A program made the position numbers and the translations under genes. From Gammaproteobacteria bacterium (lineage in GTDB: Bacteria > Pseudomonadota > Gammaproteobacteria > 21-64-14), in assembly GCA_027013145.1 (NCBI GenBank), contig JALUXX010000053.1:1-64000 (forward strand): a stretch of DNA of 64,000 nucleotides, written 5' to 3'. Under the pieces are notes generated by a model. That model was not told the DNA's origin. It saw nothing but the letters and a program-made list of their open reading frames with translations, and did not search any database. Positions 1 to 7,407 of the stretch are shown here, one piece after another. Position 1 is the stretch's first letter. Every line of letters starts with the position of its first letter.

Positions 1-189
1 TCATCGTGGCCAGAGAACCCCTCGCGGGTCCTCACCAACAGGCCGAATATACGGACGCAACCTGTCCCTGCCATCGACCCGCTCACGGCCTTGCAAAATG
101 GGAGGAGACCATATACGGGCTACATCGGGAACTGGAGATGGTTGGGATTTCCGTGCGCCCCAATCATGCAGGGCGGGAACGACCCGCGG

Positions 190-834
190 TCAGTCCGGCC
201 CGGGTTCGGCGACTCCGTAGCGCAGGGCCAGGCGCGTGAGTTCCACGTCGTTGCCGATGCCGAGCTTGCCGTAGAGGCGATAGCGATAGGTGTTGACCGT
301 CTTCGGACTCAGGCCGAGCGCGGCCGCGATCTGGCGCACACTGCGCCCGCGGGTGAGCATTCCCATCACCTCGAGTTCGCGCCGCGAGAGGGCGTCGAAG
401 GGCGAGCGTTCCCCGCCCGGGAGGAGGGAATGCGCGAGCTGGCGGGCGATGTCGTCGCCGACGTAGCGCCCGCCCTCGTACACGGTGCGGATCGCGGTCA
501 GGAAATCCTCGACGCTGCACGCCTTGCTGACGAATCCCGCCGCCCCGCTTTCGAGTAACGCCGCGGGATAGGGCGCGGTACCCGGCGGCGTGAGCACGAC
601 GACCTTGGTCTGCGGCCGCTGCACGAGCAGCGCGTGCACGGCCGCCGCCGTCTCCGTCCCGGGCGGGCGCGCAGCCAGCAGAATCACGTCCGCCGCCCCG
701 GTCCGTACGGAGGGAACCGCCGTCTCCGCGCTGTCGGCCTCCGCGACCACCTCGATCCCGGGGCTCTCCTCGAGCACGCGGCGCAGTCCGGTGCGCACGA
801 GGCGTTGGCTGTCCACCAGGACGACGCGGATCAC
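190..834 (-). CDS. LuxR-type response regulator (GacA/UvrY-like) with a degenerate receiver
   Basis: A 214-residue NarL/FixJ-family protein: receiver at about residues 1-120 and a C-terminal LuxR helix-turn-helix at about 148-205 (LSRRELEVMGMLTRGRSVRQ, then SPKTVNTYRYRLYGKLGI). Translation starts at GTG 834. The receiver keeps the switch Thr (VVVLTPPG) and Lys (GFVSKAC), but the phosphoacceptor position 54 is Ala (DVILLAARPPG; codon GCT at 675-673). One residue of the acidic pair is also lost (VDSQ where VDDH is usual). Phosphorylation as in GacA therefore looks impossible, while DNA binding appears intact. It stands alone with no kinase beside it. Family assignment is firm; the regulon is unknown. 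Confidence 0.88.
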   Translation of the reverse strand: MIRVVLVDSQRLVRTGLRRVLEESPGIEVVAEADSAETAVPSVRTGAADVILLAARPPGTETAAAVHALLVQRPQTKVVVLTPPGTAPYPAALLESGAAGFVSKACSVEDFLTAIRTVYEGGRYVGDDIARQLAHSLLPGGERSPFDALSRRELEVMGMLTRGRSVRQIAAALGLSPKTVNTYRYRLYGKLGIGNDVELTRLALRYGVAEPGPD

Positions 835-924
835 GATACCCTCTCCCGGAGCGGTTGCCGCACGGACGTGCGGCCGGTGCGACTACGCCATTGTGCATCA
901 ATCGCGCAGCCGGTTGTAGGAAAT

Positions 925-1566
925 TTATACTGGGCGAACTCGGCGGAATTCGGCGGCGAGAAAGCCGCCGCGGAGGCAGTGCGTCGGGATGATGGCCTCC
1001 AGGGTCCTCGCCGCGAAGGTGCCCGAGGGCAGGAACACCGCGCTGCGAAGGCGCAGGCGGGCGGGCGGGTCCAGCGCCCGCCCCCAGCGGCGCACTGCGG
1101 CGGCGCGGTCCCAGCGCGCGCCGGCGTAGCCGCCGCGCCCGTGCTTGCGCCGGTACAGCAGGCTGTCGCGGTTGAGCAGTCCGAGCACCACTCCGACCCG
1201 CGCCACCCGCCACGCCTCCCGCAACGCCGCGGTGGGGTCGGCCGCGAAACACAGGCTGGTGACCGCCAGCGCCCAGTCGAAGGCGCCGTCGCGAAACGGC
1301 AGCGCGCCGGCCCGCGCGCGCAGATAGCGCGGGCCGCCGCCGCGGCCGGCGGCATAGGCCAGCGCGGCCGCGTCCGGATCGACGCCGGTCACGTCCTGGC
1401 CGGCAGCGGCAAAGCGCCGCGCGAACCAACCGGTCCCGCAGCCGATGTCGATGAGCGTCGCCCCTGGTCGCGGGCGCACCAGCCGGCGGAGCAACGCATA
1501 CTCCCGCGTCCCGATCCAGCGCCCGCGCGGCGTCTCGTACCAGGCGTCGTAGTCCTCCGGCCGCAC
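925..1566 (-). CDS. Class I SAM-dependent methyltransferase
   Basis: A 213-residue UbiE/BioC-like methyltransferase. Motif I is clear at about residues 38-50 (LIDIGCGTGWFARRF), followed by the acidic end of strand 2 (VTGVDPD) and a motif III-like stretch (LPFRDGAFDWALAVTSLCF). The substrate cannot be inferred: the family methylates small molecules, quinones, tRNA and proteins. It lies 90 bp upstream of the atypical response regulator on the same strand and could share a transcript, but nothing shows a shared pathway. The stop codon is TAA at 927-925. Confidence 0.85.
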   Translation of the reverse strand: MRPEDYDAWYETPRGRWIGTREYALLRRLVRPRPGATLIDIGCGTGWFARRFAAAGQDVTGVDPDAAALAYAAGRGGGPRYLRARAGALPFRDGAFDWALAVTSLCFAADPTAALREAWRVARVGVVLGLLNRDSLLYRRKHGRGGYAGARWDRAAAVRRWGRALDPPARLRLRSAVFLPSGTFAARTLEAIIPTHCLRGGFLAAEFRRVRPV

Positions 1567-1609
1567 GATGACCCCCGCCTTCGCCCGCGGCTCCTGCCGG
1601 CCCCGCGGA

Positions 1610-1855
1610 CTAACCCTCGAGGGTGCGCTTCATCTCCTCGTACTCGGCCTTCGAGATCTCGCCGCGCGCGTAGCGCCGGTCGAGGATCTCGCGCGCGCTC
1701 TCGCGCGGCGGCTGGGATCCGTGCCCGTCGCCCCGCGGCCCGACCGCCCCGCGCATCAGCACCACCGCGAGCAGCACCAGCACCAGAAGGAACGTCAACG
1801 GAAAGACCCACATCCACCCGAAACCGTGACTCATCCACCACGTTGTCTGGTCCAT
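1610..1855 (-). CDS. Small membrane protein with SHOCT domain
   Basis: An 81-residue protein. It has one Trp-rich hydrophobic helix near the N-terminus (residues about 10-32, FGWMWVFPLTFLLVLVLLAV), a Gly/Arg linker, and a C-terminal SHOCT motif (ILDRRYARGEISKAEYEEM). I chose ATG 1855 because GGAAGGAGG stands just upstream; the longer in-frame extension has no ribosome-binding site and low-complexity composition. SHOCT domains often end oligomerising or membrane-anchored proteins; no specific job can be given. It is followed 43 bp later by the methyltransferase on the same strand. Confidence 0.82.
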   Translation of the reverse strand: MDQTTWWMSHGFGWMWVFPLTFLLVLVLLAVVLMRGAVGPRGDGHGSQPPRESAREILDRRYARGEISKAEYEEMKRTLEG

Positions 1856-2053
1856 CCCCGTCCTCCTTCCGCTCCCCACCACGGAGAGATTACCCGGACC
1901 GGGCCCAGGCGGCGAGTCGGCGCCGATCCGCACCCGCCGCCGGCTCCGGTCCTTGACCCCGGTCATGGCATAGGTGCGCCTCCCGGCCTATCCTTAGAAA
2001 GAATGGGGTTGTCGCCCCGCAGTCCGCCGCGCGCGGCGGAAGGAAGTGCGGTC

Positions 2054-2248
2054 ATGACCCTTACCACCCTGCTCGCGATCGCCGGACTGATCGCCACGAT
2101 CGTCGTTCTGGCCACCGGCGTGCGCTCGATGGTGCACGGGGGCCGGGACGATCTGCGGCGCAGCACGCGCCTGATGATGGCGCGCGTGGAGTTCCAGGCC
2201 GCGACCGTGCTGCTCATCCTGCTGGTCCTCTACCTGAGCCTGCGCTGA
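2054..2248 (+). CDS. Small two-helix membrane protein, HIG1/DUF2909-like
   Basis: A 64-residue protein with two hydrophobic helices (about residues 4-22 and 47-63) joined by a basic loop. The loop pattern SMVHGGRDDLRRSTRLMMARV resembles HIG1-type small proteins, where it reads LxxG-x-x-DD-x-RR-x-x-x-x-LxxRV. In mitochondria and some proteobacteria such proteins associate with cytochrome oxidase; whether this one does is inference. I chose ATG 2054, the first Met before the hydrophobic segment, rather than the long GC-rich upstream extension. It is convergent with the AstE-like gene. Confidence 0.72.
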   Translation: MTLTTLLAIAGLIATIVVLATGVRSMVHGGRDDLRRSTRLMMARVEFQAATVLLILLVLYLSLR

Positions 2249-2265
2249 GGCCGGCGGGTACGCGC

Positions 2266-3321
2266 TCAGACGATCGGCGGCTCTTCGCCGAGGGCGGGGT
2301 CCGGCGTGTCGGTCTGGACCGCCTGGAAGCGCTCGACCGCCGCTGCGGCCGCCTTGGGCGTGTCGAATTGGGCGAGGTGATACAGCGCCTCGCCTTCGTT
2401 GACGAGCGGGAGGTTCGTGCGCCCGATCACGATCCCGCTGCCGGGTGCCTTGACCTGCAGCTCGCGCTCGCCGAAGGGGTCGGCGATGACGCCCAGCACG
2501 TCTCCCTTCGCCACCCGACGCCCGAGCGGTGTGGTGGCGCGCAGGACACCGCTCTGCAACGCCCGCACCCAGGCGCTCGAACGCGCGACGGTCGGCTCGG
2601 GGAGCGGGCGGGTGCGGACCGGCGGGAGCATCTCCAGGGCCCGCATCACCGCCACGATCCCCTTGACGCCGGCGCGGATCGACAGCTCGTCGAAACGCAG
2701 CGCCTCCCCGGCCTCGTAGATGAGGATGGGGATCCCGAGCTCGGCGGCGACCTGACGCAGCGAGCCGTCGCGCAGGTCCGCGTTGAGCAGCACCGGCGCC
2801 CCGAAGGCCCGCGCCAGGCGCGCAGTCTCGGGTTCGTCGAGATTGGCCCGGATCTGCGGGAGGTTCTCGCGATGCACGGCCCCGGTGTGCAGGTCCACCC
2901 CGTGGGTACAGTTGCGCACGACGGCTCCGAGGAAGAGGTGCGCCACGCGCGCCGTCAGCGATCCGCGATCGGAGCCCGGGAACGAGCGGTTGAGGTCGCG
3001 GCGGTCGGGGAGGTAGCGGGAGCGGTGGATGAAGCCGTGCACGTTCACCACCGGTATCGCGACGAGCGTCCCGCGCAGGCGTTTGAGCAGCGGCAACTTG
3101 AGCAGGCGCCGGATGACCTCCACCCCGTTGATCTCGTCGCCGTGGATCGCGGCGCTCACGAACAGCCGCGGCCCGGGGCGGCGCCCGCGGTGCACATGAA
3201 CGGGGATGGTCACCGGGGTGTGGGTGTAGAGGCGCGTGACCGGAAGCTCGATCACGGTGCGCGTATCGGGGGCGATGTCGACGCCGCCGATGCGCAGCGG
3301 CGCGGCGTCCTCCGTATGCAT
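2266..3321 (-). CDS. Succinylglutamate desuccinylase/aspartoacylase family protein (AstE-like), RimK-linked
   Basis: A 351-residue zinc carboxypeptidase-fold protein. The metal-binding H-x-x-E motif is in SAAIHGDEINGVEVIRRLL (about residues 70-90). The catalytic part is followed by a beta-rich C-terminal domain (about 265-330, VAKGDVLGVIADPFGERELQ) typical of this subfamily. Its ATG directly abuts the TGA of rimK, so the two are surely cotranscribed and probably translationally coupled. The same rimB-rimK-AstE-like trio recurs in gammaproteobacteria. The substrate is unknown; removal of glutamate residues or a related N-acyl group would suit the neighbourhood but is inference. Confidence 0.85.
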   Translation of the reverse strand: MHTEDAAPLRIGGVDIAPDTRTVIELPVTRLYTHTPVTIPVHVHRGRRPGPRLFVSAAIHGDEINGVEVIRRLLKLPLLKRLRGTLVAIPVVNVHGFIHRSRYLPDRRDLNRSFPGSDRGSLTARVAHLFLGAVVRNCTHGVDLHTGAVHRENLPQIRANLDEPETARLARAFGAPVLLNADLRDGSLRQVAAELGIPILIYEAGEALRFDELSIRAGVKGIVAVMRALEMLPPVRTRPLPEPTVARSSAWVRALQSGVLRATTPLGRRVAKGDVLGVIADPFGERELQVKAPGSGIVIGRTNLPLVNEGEALYHLAQFDTPKAAAAAVERFQAVQTDTPDPALGEEPPIV

Positions 3322-4227
3322 TCAGCCGCGGCCCCGGGTACGCGTGTGGTTGGGGCGGGCGTTCTTTTCGATGAACTCGATGATCATCCCCGCGATGTCC
3401 TTGCCGGTGGCCGATTCGATACCCTCGAGCCCGGGCGAGGAGTTGACCTCCACGACCACCGGCCCGTGGTTCGATCGCAGGATATCGACGCCGGCGACGT
3501 TGAGGCCCATCACCTGGGCGGCCCGCACCGCCGTCGAGCGCTCCTCGGGGGTGATCTTGATCAGGTTGGCGCTGCCGCCGCGGTGCAGATTGGAGCGGAA
3601 TTCGCCCTCGCGCGCCTGACGCCGCATGGCCGCCACCACCTTCCCGCCGATGACCAGGCAGCGGATGTCCGCCCCGCCCGCCTCGCGGATGAACTCCTGC
3701 ACCAGGATGTTGACGCGCAGCCCGAGGAATGCCTGGATCACGCTCTCGGCCGCCTGCTTGGTCTCTGCCAGCACCACGCCGATGCCCTGGGTGCCCTCCA
3801 ACAGCTTGATCACCAACGGGGCGCCGCCGACCATCTTGATGAGATCGTCGATATCGTCCGGGGAGTGCGCGAAGCCGGTCACCGGCAGACCGATACCCTG
3901 GCGCGAGAGCAGTTGCATCGAGCACAGTTTGTCGCGGGCGCGGGTGATGGCCACCGATTCGTTCACGGGGAACACGCCCATCATCTCGAACTGGCGCAGC
4001 ACCGCCGTGCCGTAGAAGGTGATCGAGGCGCCGATGCGCGGGATGACCGCGTCGATGCCCTGCACCACCTCGCCCCGGTAGTGGATCTCCGGGCGGTGAG
4101 AGGCCACGTTCATGTAGCAGCGCAGGGTGTCGATGACATCGACCCGATGGCCGCGGGCCTCGCCCGCCTCCACGAGGCGGCGGGTCGAATAGAGGCTGCG
4201 TTTGCGGGAGAGGATGGCGATTCTCAT
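3322..4227 (-). CDS. rimK: Ribosomal protein S6--L-glutamate ligase RimK
   Basis: A 301-residue ATP-grasp enzyme that adds glutamates to the C-terminus of ribosomal protein S6. The RimK N-terminal segment ([20 protein letters not shown]) is followed by the ATP-binding region ([19 protein letters not shown]) and the metal/ATP segment near the end ([17 protein letters not shown], carrying the E-x-N pair). Length matches the family's usual 300 residues when ATG 4227 is used instead of the longer GC-rich extension. It is the middle gene of a minus-strand operon rimB-rimK-AstE-like, 62 bp after rimB and abutting the next gene. Identification is firm. Confidence 0.95.
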   Translation of the reverse strand: MRIAILSRKRSLYSTRRLVEAGEARGHRVDVIDTLRCYMNVASHRPEIHYRGEVVQGIDAVIPRIGASITFYGTAVLRQFEMMGVFPVNESVAITRARDKLCSMQLLSRQGIGLPVTGFAHSPDDIDDLIKMVGGAPLVIKLLEGTQGIGVVLAETKQAAESVIQAFLGLRVNILVQEFIREAGGADIRCLVIGGKVVAAMRRQAREGEFRSNLHRGGSANLIKITPEERSTAVRAAQVMGLNVAGVDILRSNHGPVVVEVNSSPGLEGIESATGKDIAGMIIEFIEKNARPNHTRTRGRG

Positions 4228-4289
4228 GGGAGCCTTCGGCCCGGACGGCCCACCGGACCGTTGCATTCAGTATACATGCCCGCCGACAC

Positions 4290-4751
4290 CTAACGAGAGG
4301 CAAGCGGGGAAACCGCCGGCGCACGGTAGGACAACGCGGGGTCGACGACGAAGCGCCGGTACAATGCGGTGCGGCCGATCAGCATGCGAAAGCGCATGGA
4401 GTCGCGGTCGGTGAGGGTGATCTCGACAGGATAACGCTCGCCCGCGAGCATCAGATCGCTGACGATCACGTAGCGACGCTCGCGGTGGCCGCTCGAATCG
4501 GCGACCACGCGCCGATCCGCGACCTCCGCTTCGCACCAGACGACCGGTTCGTCGCGTCCCTGCAGCGGATGCACGCCGAAGCGGACGAGACTGCGCCCGC
4601 GGCGGCGCAGCGGTGCGACCGTGAAGGCATGCAGCGCCGAGGTGCGCGCGCCGGTATCGAGTTTCGCCTTGATGCGTGGGATCCCCAGCCCCGGCAGCGC
4701 CGCCCACTCCCGCCAGCCGAGCACGACCCGCCCCTTTTTCAGACCGCCCAT
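4290..4751 (-). CDS. rimB: Retropepsin-like protease RimB (annotated elsewhere as ATP-dependent zinc protease)
   Basis: A 153-residue protein of the RimB/DUF785 family. The aspartic-protease-like motif KLDTGARTSALHA carries the D-T-G triad at about residues 27-29, and VLGWREWAALPGLGIPRIKA precedes it as in relatives. The family's second conserved block (MRFRMLIGRTALYRRFVVDP) closes the protein. I chose ATG 4751 because AAAGGAG sits 5-6 bases upstream; ATG 4772 is possible. In Pseudomonas RimB modulates RimK activity, and the gene order here (rimB first, rimK second) agrees. The AT-rich island at 4893-4950 may hold the operon promoter. Confidence 0.87.
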   Translation of the reverse strand: MGGLKKGRVVLGWREWAALPGLGIPRIKAKLDTGARTSALHAFTVAPLRRRGRSLVRFGVHPLQGRDEPVVWCEAEVADRRVVADSSGHRERRYVIVSDLMLAGERYPVEITLTDRDSMRFRMLIGRTALYRRFVVDPALSYRAPAVSPLASR

Positions 4752-4892
4752 CGCGTCTCCTTTCCACCTCATGGCCCGTCCCCCGCCGTCGTATCCCGGA
4801 TCGGTCGTTGCGGGGACCGCTCGGATCCGGAAGGGGCCGCTCGTATGTGCCCGGCAGTCGTGAAGCGCATCTGGGCACGGAACCCAGACCCA

Positions 4893-4950
4893 ATTTCTAT
4901 AACTTATAAAAACTTTATTAGATAACTTATGGTGTTTAATAACTTTAACT
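4893..4950. other. AT-rich island with three ATAACTT repeats
   Basis: Between rimB and tRNA-Ser the composition drops sharply from the GC-rich background. ATAACTT occurs at 4899-4905, 4923-4929 and 4939-4945, with AAACTTTAT between them. No gene is present. It lies 142-199 bp upstream of rimB, so it could be that operon's promoter/UP-element region or a nucleoid-protein site. Confidence 0.5.
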
Positions 4951-4970
4951 GAAACCATCCGGCAGACGGG

Positions 4971-5080
4971 ATGCCAACGGGGACATGCCAATGGGGACAG
5001 ATTTGCCAACGGGGACAGATTTATTTTGCCAACGGGGACAGATTTATTTGGCACCGCCAAATAAATCTGTCCCCGTTGGC
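4971..5080. repeat. Repeat cluster with a perfect 25-bp inverted repeat
   Basis: The unit GCCAACGGGGACAGATTTAT is present several times. A perfect inverted repeat has arms at 5028-5052 and 5056-5080 separated by the 3-base loop ACC. Further full or partial direct copies lie at about 4973-4985, 4987-5003 (one mismatch) and 5004-5025. A trimmed inverted copy follows at 5082-5094. The motif ACGGGGACAGATTTA and its complement recall the palindromic repeats mobilised by REP-associated (RAYT, IS200/IS605-like) transposases; no transposase gene is in the window. Confidence 0.8.
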
Positions 5081-5110
5081 TTGTCCCCGTTGGCTCGTTG
5101 GCTGGGGGCG

Positions 5111-5327
5111 CACCCTGTCGATGCCCTTTAACTTCCTCCCGCCCACGTGAACCATCTGGCGGAGAGGGAGGGATGACTCGGGCCTGCGGCGCCGTTCCAG
5201 GCGGCTGCGCCGCCTGGTCGAACCACTGTTCGAATCCGGGGGTTCGAATCCCTATCCGGGTCCCACCCTGTCGATGCCCTTTGGGTACCTCCCGCCCACG
5301 TGAACCATCTGGCGGAGAGGGAGGGAT
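5111..5327. repeat. Direct duplication of the tRNA-Ser 3' end and flank
   Basis: Two near-identical copies of about 63 bases, at 5111-5174 and 5265-5327, differ only by a short patch (TAACTTC versus GGGTAC). The copy at 5265-5327 runs from downstream flank into the true 3' end of tRNA-Ser. The other copy carries the same flank plus the last 20 or so bases of the tRNA and then diverges. This is what att-like duplications at tRNA genes, or an incomplete tandem duplication, leave behind. Confidence 0.78.
5225..5265 (+). other. tRNA-like 3' fragment (T-arm plus CCA end)
   Basis: On the plus strand GGGGGTTCGAATCCCTAT looks like a T-arm with the TTCGAAT loop (5243-5249), followed by TCCGGGTCCCA resembling an acceptor 3' strand with CCA. 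No matching 5' acceptor, D-arm or anticodon arm precedes it, so it is at most a remnant. It lies between the two copies of the tRNA-Ser duplication, next to a perfect hairpin (CCAGGCGG-CTGCG-CCGCCTGG). Confidence 0.4.
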
Positions 5328-5397
5328 TCGAACCCCCGGACCCTTGCGGGTCAACGGTTTTCAAGACCGCCGCCTTCGACCGCTCGGCCACCTCTCC
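5310..5397 (-). tRNA. tRNA-Ser (anticodon UGA)
   Basis: An 88-base class II tRNA on the minus strand. The acceptor arms GGAGAGG (5397-5391) and CCTCTCC pair perfectly, with G as discriminator and an encoded CCA at 5312-5310. The anticodon arm reads GCGGTCTTGAAAACCG with anticodon TGA, a long variable arm follows (GACCCGCAAGGGTC), and the T-loop is TTCGAAT. Its position beside yccA matches serT beside yccA in E. coli (from memory). Confidence 0.96.
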
Positions 5398-5557
5398 GGC
5401 CCGGGAAGCATAGCGGAAGCGTTCCCCGGCCGACCACCGGACTTGGTTTCCCTCTCCGGAGGGCCCATACTGTCGGGGAACTTCACGGACTGGACCGGTT
5501 CTAAGTACTTGTCGGGCATTCCGTGACGCCCAGGGATATCTGGAGGCCATTGACGCC

Positions 5558-6229
5558 ATGAGACCGTATCCGGAGACGATTTCGCGCACCGCGGAACGCG
5601 GCATCGCCGTCAACAAGGTGATCCGCAACACCTATCTGCTGCTGTCGATGACGCTGCTGTTCAGCGCGGCGATGGCCGGCTGGGCCGTCGTGAGCCATGC
5701 CCGCCCGATGAGCTGGATCGTCGTCCTCGTCGGCTATTTCGGCCTGCTGTTCCTGACCAGCGCGCTACGCAACAGCGCCTGGGGGCTGGCGGCGGTGTTC
5801 GCCCTCACCGGCTTCATGGGGTACACCCTGGGCCCCGTCATCAGTCTATATCTGGCGCTGCCCAACGGCAGCCAGATCGTCATGAACGCCCTCGGCGGGA
5901 CCGGCGTGATCTTCCTCGGCCTGTCGGCCTACGCGCTCGTCAGCCGCAAGGACTTCAGCTTCATGGCGGGCTTCGTGATGATGGGCATCCTGGTGGCCTT
6001 CCTGGCCGGGATCGGCGCGATGGTGTTCAACCTGCCGGGGCTGTCGCTGGCGGTTTCCGCCATGTTCGTGCTGCTGATGAGCGCGTATATCCTCTATCAG
6101 ACGAGCGAACTGATCCACGGCGGCGAGACCAACTACATCATGGCGACCGTCTCGCTCTACGTCGCCATCTACAACCTGTTCCTGAGCCTGCTGCAACTGC
6201 TCGCGGCCTTCAGCGGCAATAACCGCTGA
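5558..6229 (+). CDS. yccA: Bax inhibitor-1 family inner-membrane protein YccA
   Basis: A 223-residue, seven-helix membrane protein of the BI-1/YccA family. Hydrophobic helices run from about residue 25 to the C-terminus, and the conserved late segment YILYQTSELIHGGETNYI (about 180-197) is the family signature. In E. coli YccA binds FtsH and slows degradation of membrane substrates. GGAGG stands about 10 bases upstream of ATG 5558. A strong terminator hairpin (6243-6282) follows. It sits on the far side of the dsr block from cysG, as it does from the tus genes in other gammaproteobacteria. Confidence 0.93.
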   Translation: MRPYPETISRTAERGIAVNKVIRNTYLLLSMTLLFSAAMAGWAVVSHARPMSWIVVLVGYFGLLFLTSALRNSAWGLAAVFALTGFMGYTLGPVISLYLALPNGSQIVMNALGGTGVIFLGLSAYALVSRKDFSFMAGFVMMGILVAFLAGIGAMVFNLPGLSLAVSAMFVLLMSAYILYQTSELIHGGETNYIMATVSLYVAIYNLFLSLLQLLAAFSGNNR

Positions 6230-6242
6230 GACGCTTCCCGCC

Positions 6243-6282
6243 CGCTCCTCCCCGGCCTGCCGACGCGGACCGGGGAGGAGCG
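6243..6282. terminator. Strong 13-bp hairpin between yccA and grxC
   Basis: CGCTCCTCCCCGG (6243-6255) and its exact complement (6270-6282) enclose a 14-base loop. It lies between two convergent genes and probably serves both directions. No U-tract is obvious. Confidence 0.65.
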
Positions 6283-6436
6283 CGTATGGGGCCGGGATCC
6301 GTCGAATTTCGCCCACACCCCCGCCACGCTGGGTCGGCCCCGCACGGGGTCGGAGGCGTCCCGCGCCCCCTCGGCTCCGTGCGCGGTCCTTGCCGACGAC
6401 TCTGACCCCGGCCGGATCGCTCGCGCCGCGCCGGCG

Positions 6437-6715
6437 TCAGGCGGCCCCGCCGCTCCCGGCCAGCAGCGGCGCGAGCAGCGGATCCAGTTCCCCGTCCATG
6501 TCGAGTTCGACGAGGTCGTCGAAGCCGCCGACGTGGCGATCGCCGATGAAAATCTGGGGGACGGTATGACGCCGCGTGATCTGGGTCATCTCGGCGTAGC
6601 GTTCCGGGTCGAGATCGACACGGATCTTCTCGATGTCCACCCCCTTCTTGAGCAGCAGGCGCTCGGCGCGCGCGCAGTAGGGACAGGTGTCGGTGCAGTA
6701 CATGCGGACGGTCAT
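6437..6715 (-). CDS. grxC: Glutaredoxin 3
   Basis: A 92-residue GrxC-type dithiol glutaredoxin with active site CPYC (MYCTDTCPYCARAERLLLKKG). The cis-Pro glutathione-binding motif is HTVPQIFIGDRHVGGFDDL (about residues 52-70). It reduces protein and low-molecular-weight disulfides in the cytoplasm with glutathione. I took ATG 6715 as the start; GGTGAAG lies upstream, and the GTG three codons earlier is less likely. It lies 152 bp downstream of the DsrS-linked gene on the same strand and might share its transcript. Confidence 0.95.
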   Translation of the reverse strand: MTVRMYCTDTCPYCARAERLLLKKGVDIEKIRVDLDPERYAEMTQITRRHTVPQIFIGDRHVGGFDDLVELDMDGELDPLLAPLLAGSGGAA

Positions 6716-6867
6716 GGCGTTCACTTCACCCGGTGGATACGGCGCGCAATTCTAGCCCGGATCTTGCGTCTCTGTCCCGCGGCGCGTACCCGCGCGATGC
6801 GCCCACCCGCCGAGATCCGGGCCGGCCGCGATCGGGCCGCGGCCCCGGGCGGGTGCGCTCCGAGCGG

Positions 6868-7407
6868 TCACACCAGGCGTGCGCTCGTGACCTCCAGGCT
6901 CTCGAAGGCGTCCTTCAGCCAACGCCAGAGCAGGTGGCGCGCCCACTTGCGGGTGGCCTCGGGGTCGTCCCGCGTCTGGAAGGACGAGGCGGTGAGCGCG
7001 AGCTTGACCCGGTCGAGACGGTAGTGCAGTTCGAGGTCGTGCAGTGCGTTGGGGTGGCCGGGCCGCACCGCGGGGAGGGCGAAGGCGACGGATTGGACCG
7101 AGTCGAAGGACAGGCGCGAGAATACCGGCCGGAGCCGGCGCTGGATCTCCTCGCGCGCCACACCGGACACGAACCAGGCGATGTTGTCGGCGGCATCGAG
7201 CAGTTCGGCGTCGATCGCCCCCTGCTGCTGCAGAAAATCGAGCGCCGGATAGTATCCAAGCCCCTCCCGCAGCACGTAGGCGTGGACCTCGCGGGCGAGT
7301 TCGCCGCTGACCACGTCGGGGGAGGCCGGCAGATGACGTTCCATTATCTCTTGCGGAACCCGCACCACCACGGTCAACGCGACCGTCCTCAACTGCAGGC
7401 GCGTCAC
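6868..7407 (-). CDS. Conserved hypothetical protein translationally coupled to dsrS
   Basis: A 179-residue soluble protein I do not recognise. The start is GTG 7407, whose GTGA overlaps the TGA of the upstream dsrS gene by four bases. That makes coupling, and a shared role, likely. It has no signal peptide, no membrane helix and no cysteine, so it is unlikely to carry sulfur directly. The N-terminal part (LRTVALTVVVRVPQEIMERH) reads as beta strand then helix, and the C-terminal half is rich in helices and Trp/Arg. Function unknown; a DsrS partner is the natural hypothesis. Confidence 0.75.
   Translation of the reverse strand: MTRLQLRTVALTVVVRVPQEIMERHLPASPDVVSGELAREVHAYVLREGLGYYPALDFLQQQGAIDAELLDAADNIAWFVSGVAREEIQRRLRPVFSRLSFDSVQSVAFALPAVRPGHPNALHDLELHYRLDRVKLALTASSFQTRDDPEATRKWARHLLWRWLKDAFESLEVTSARLV

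Noticed and set aside
1994-4324. A 776-codon minus-strand frame across rimK and the AstE-like gene
   Set aside because: Shadow frame of two well-conserved genes; composition is Arg/Pro-rich and no motif is present.
4971-5080. Reading the repeated GCCAACGGGGACAG units as a CRISPR array or rho-independent terminator
   Set aside because: Spacing is irregular with almost no spacers, and the perfect 25-bp palindrome has no U-tract; a mobile palindromic repeat fits better.
5175-5265. A complete second tRNA on the plus strand
   Set aside because: GACTCGG could pair with CCGGGTC, but no D-arm or anticodon arm can be drawn between them, so only a fragment is listed.
5098-5631. Open frames around tRNA-Ser, giving peptides such as DSNPRIRTV and [12 protein letters not shown]
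   Set aside because: These are the familiar false translations of tRNA genes and their flanks, not proteins.
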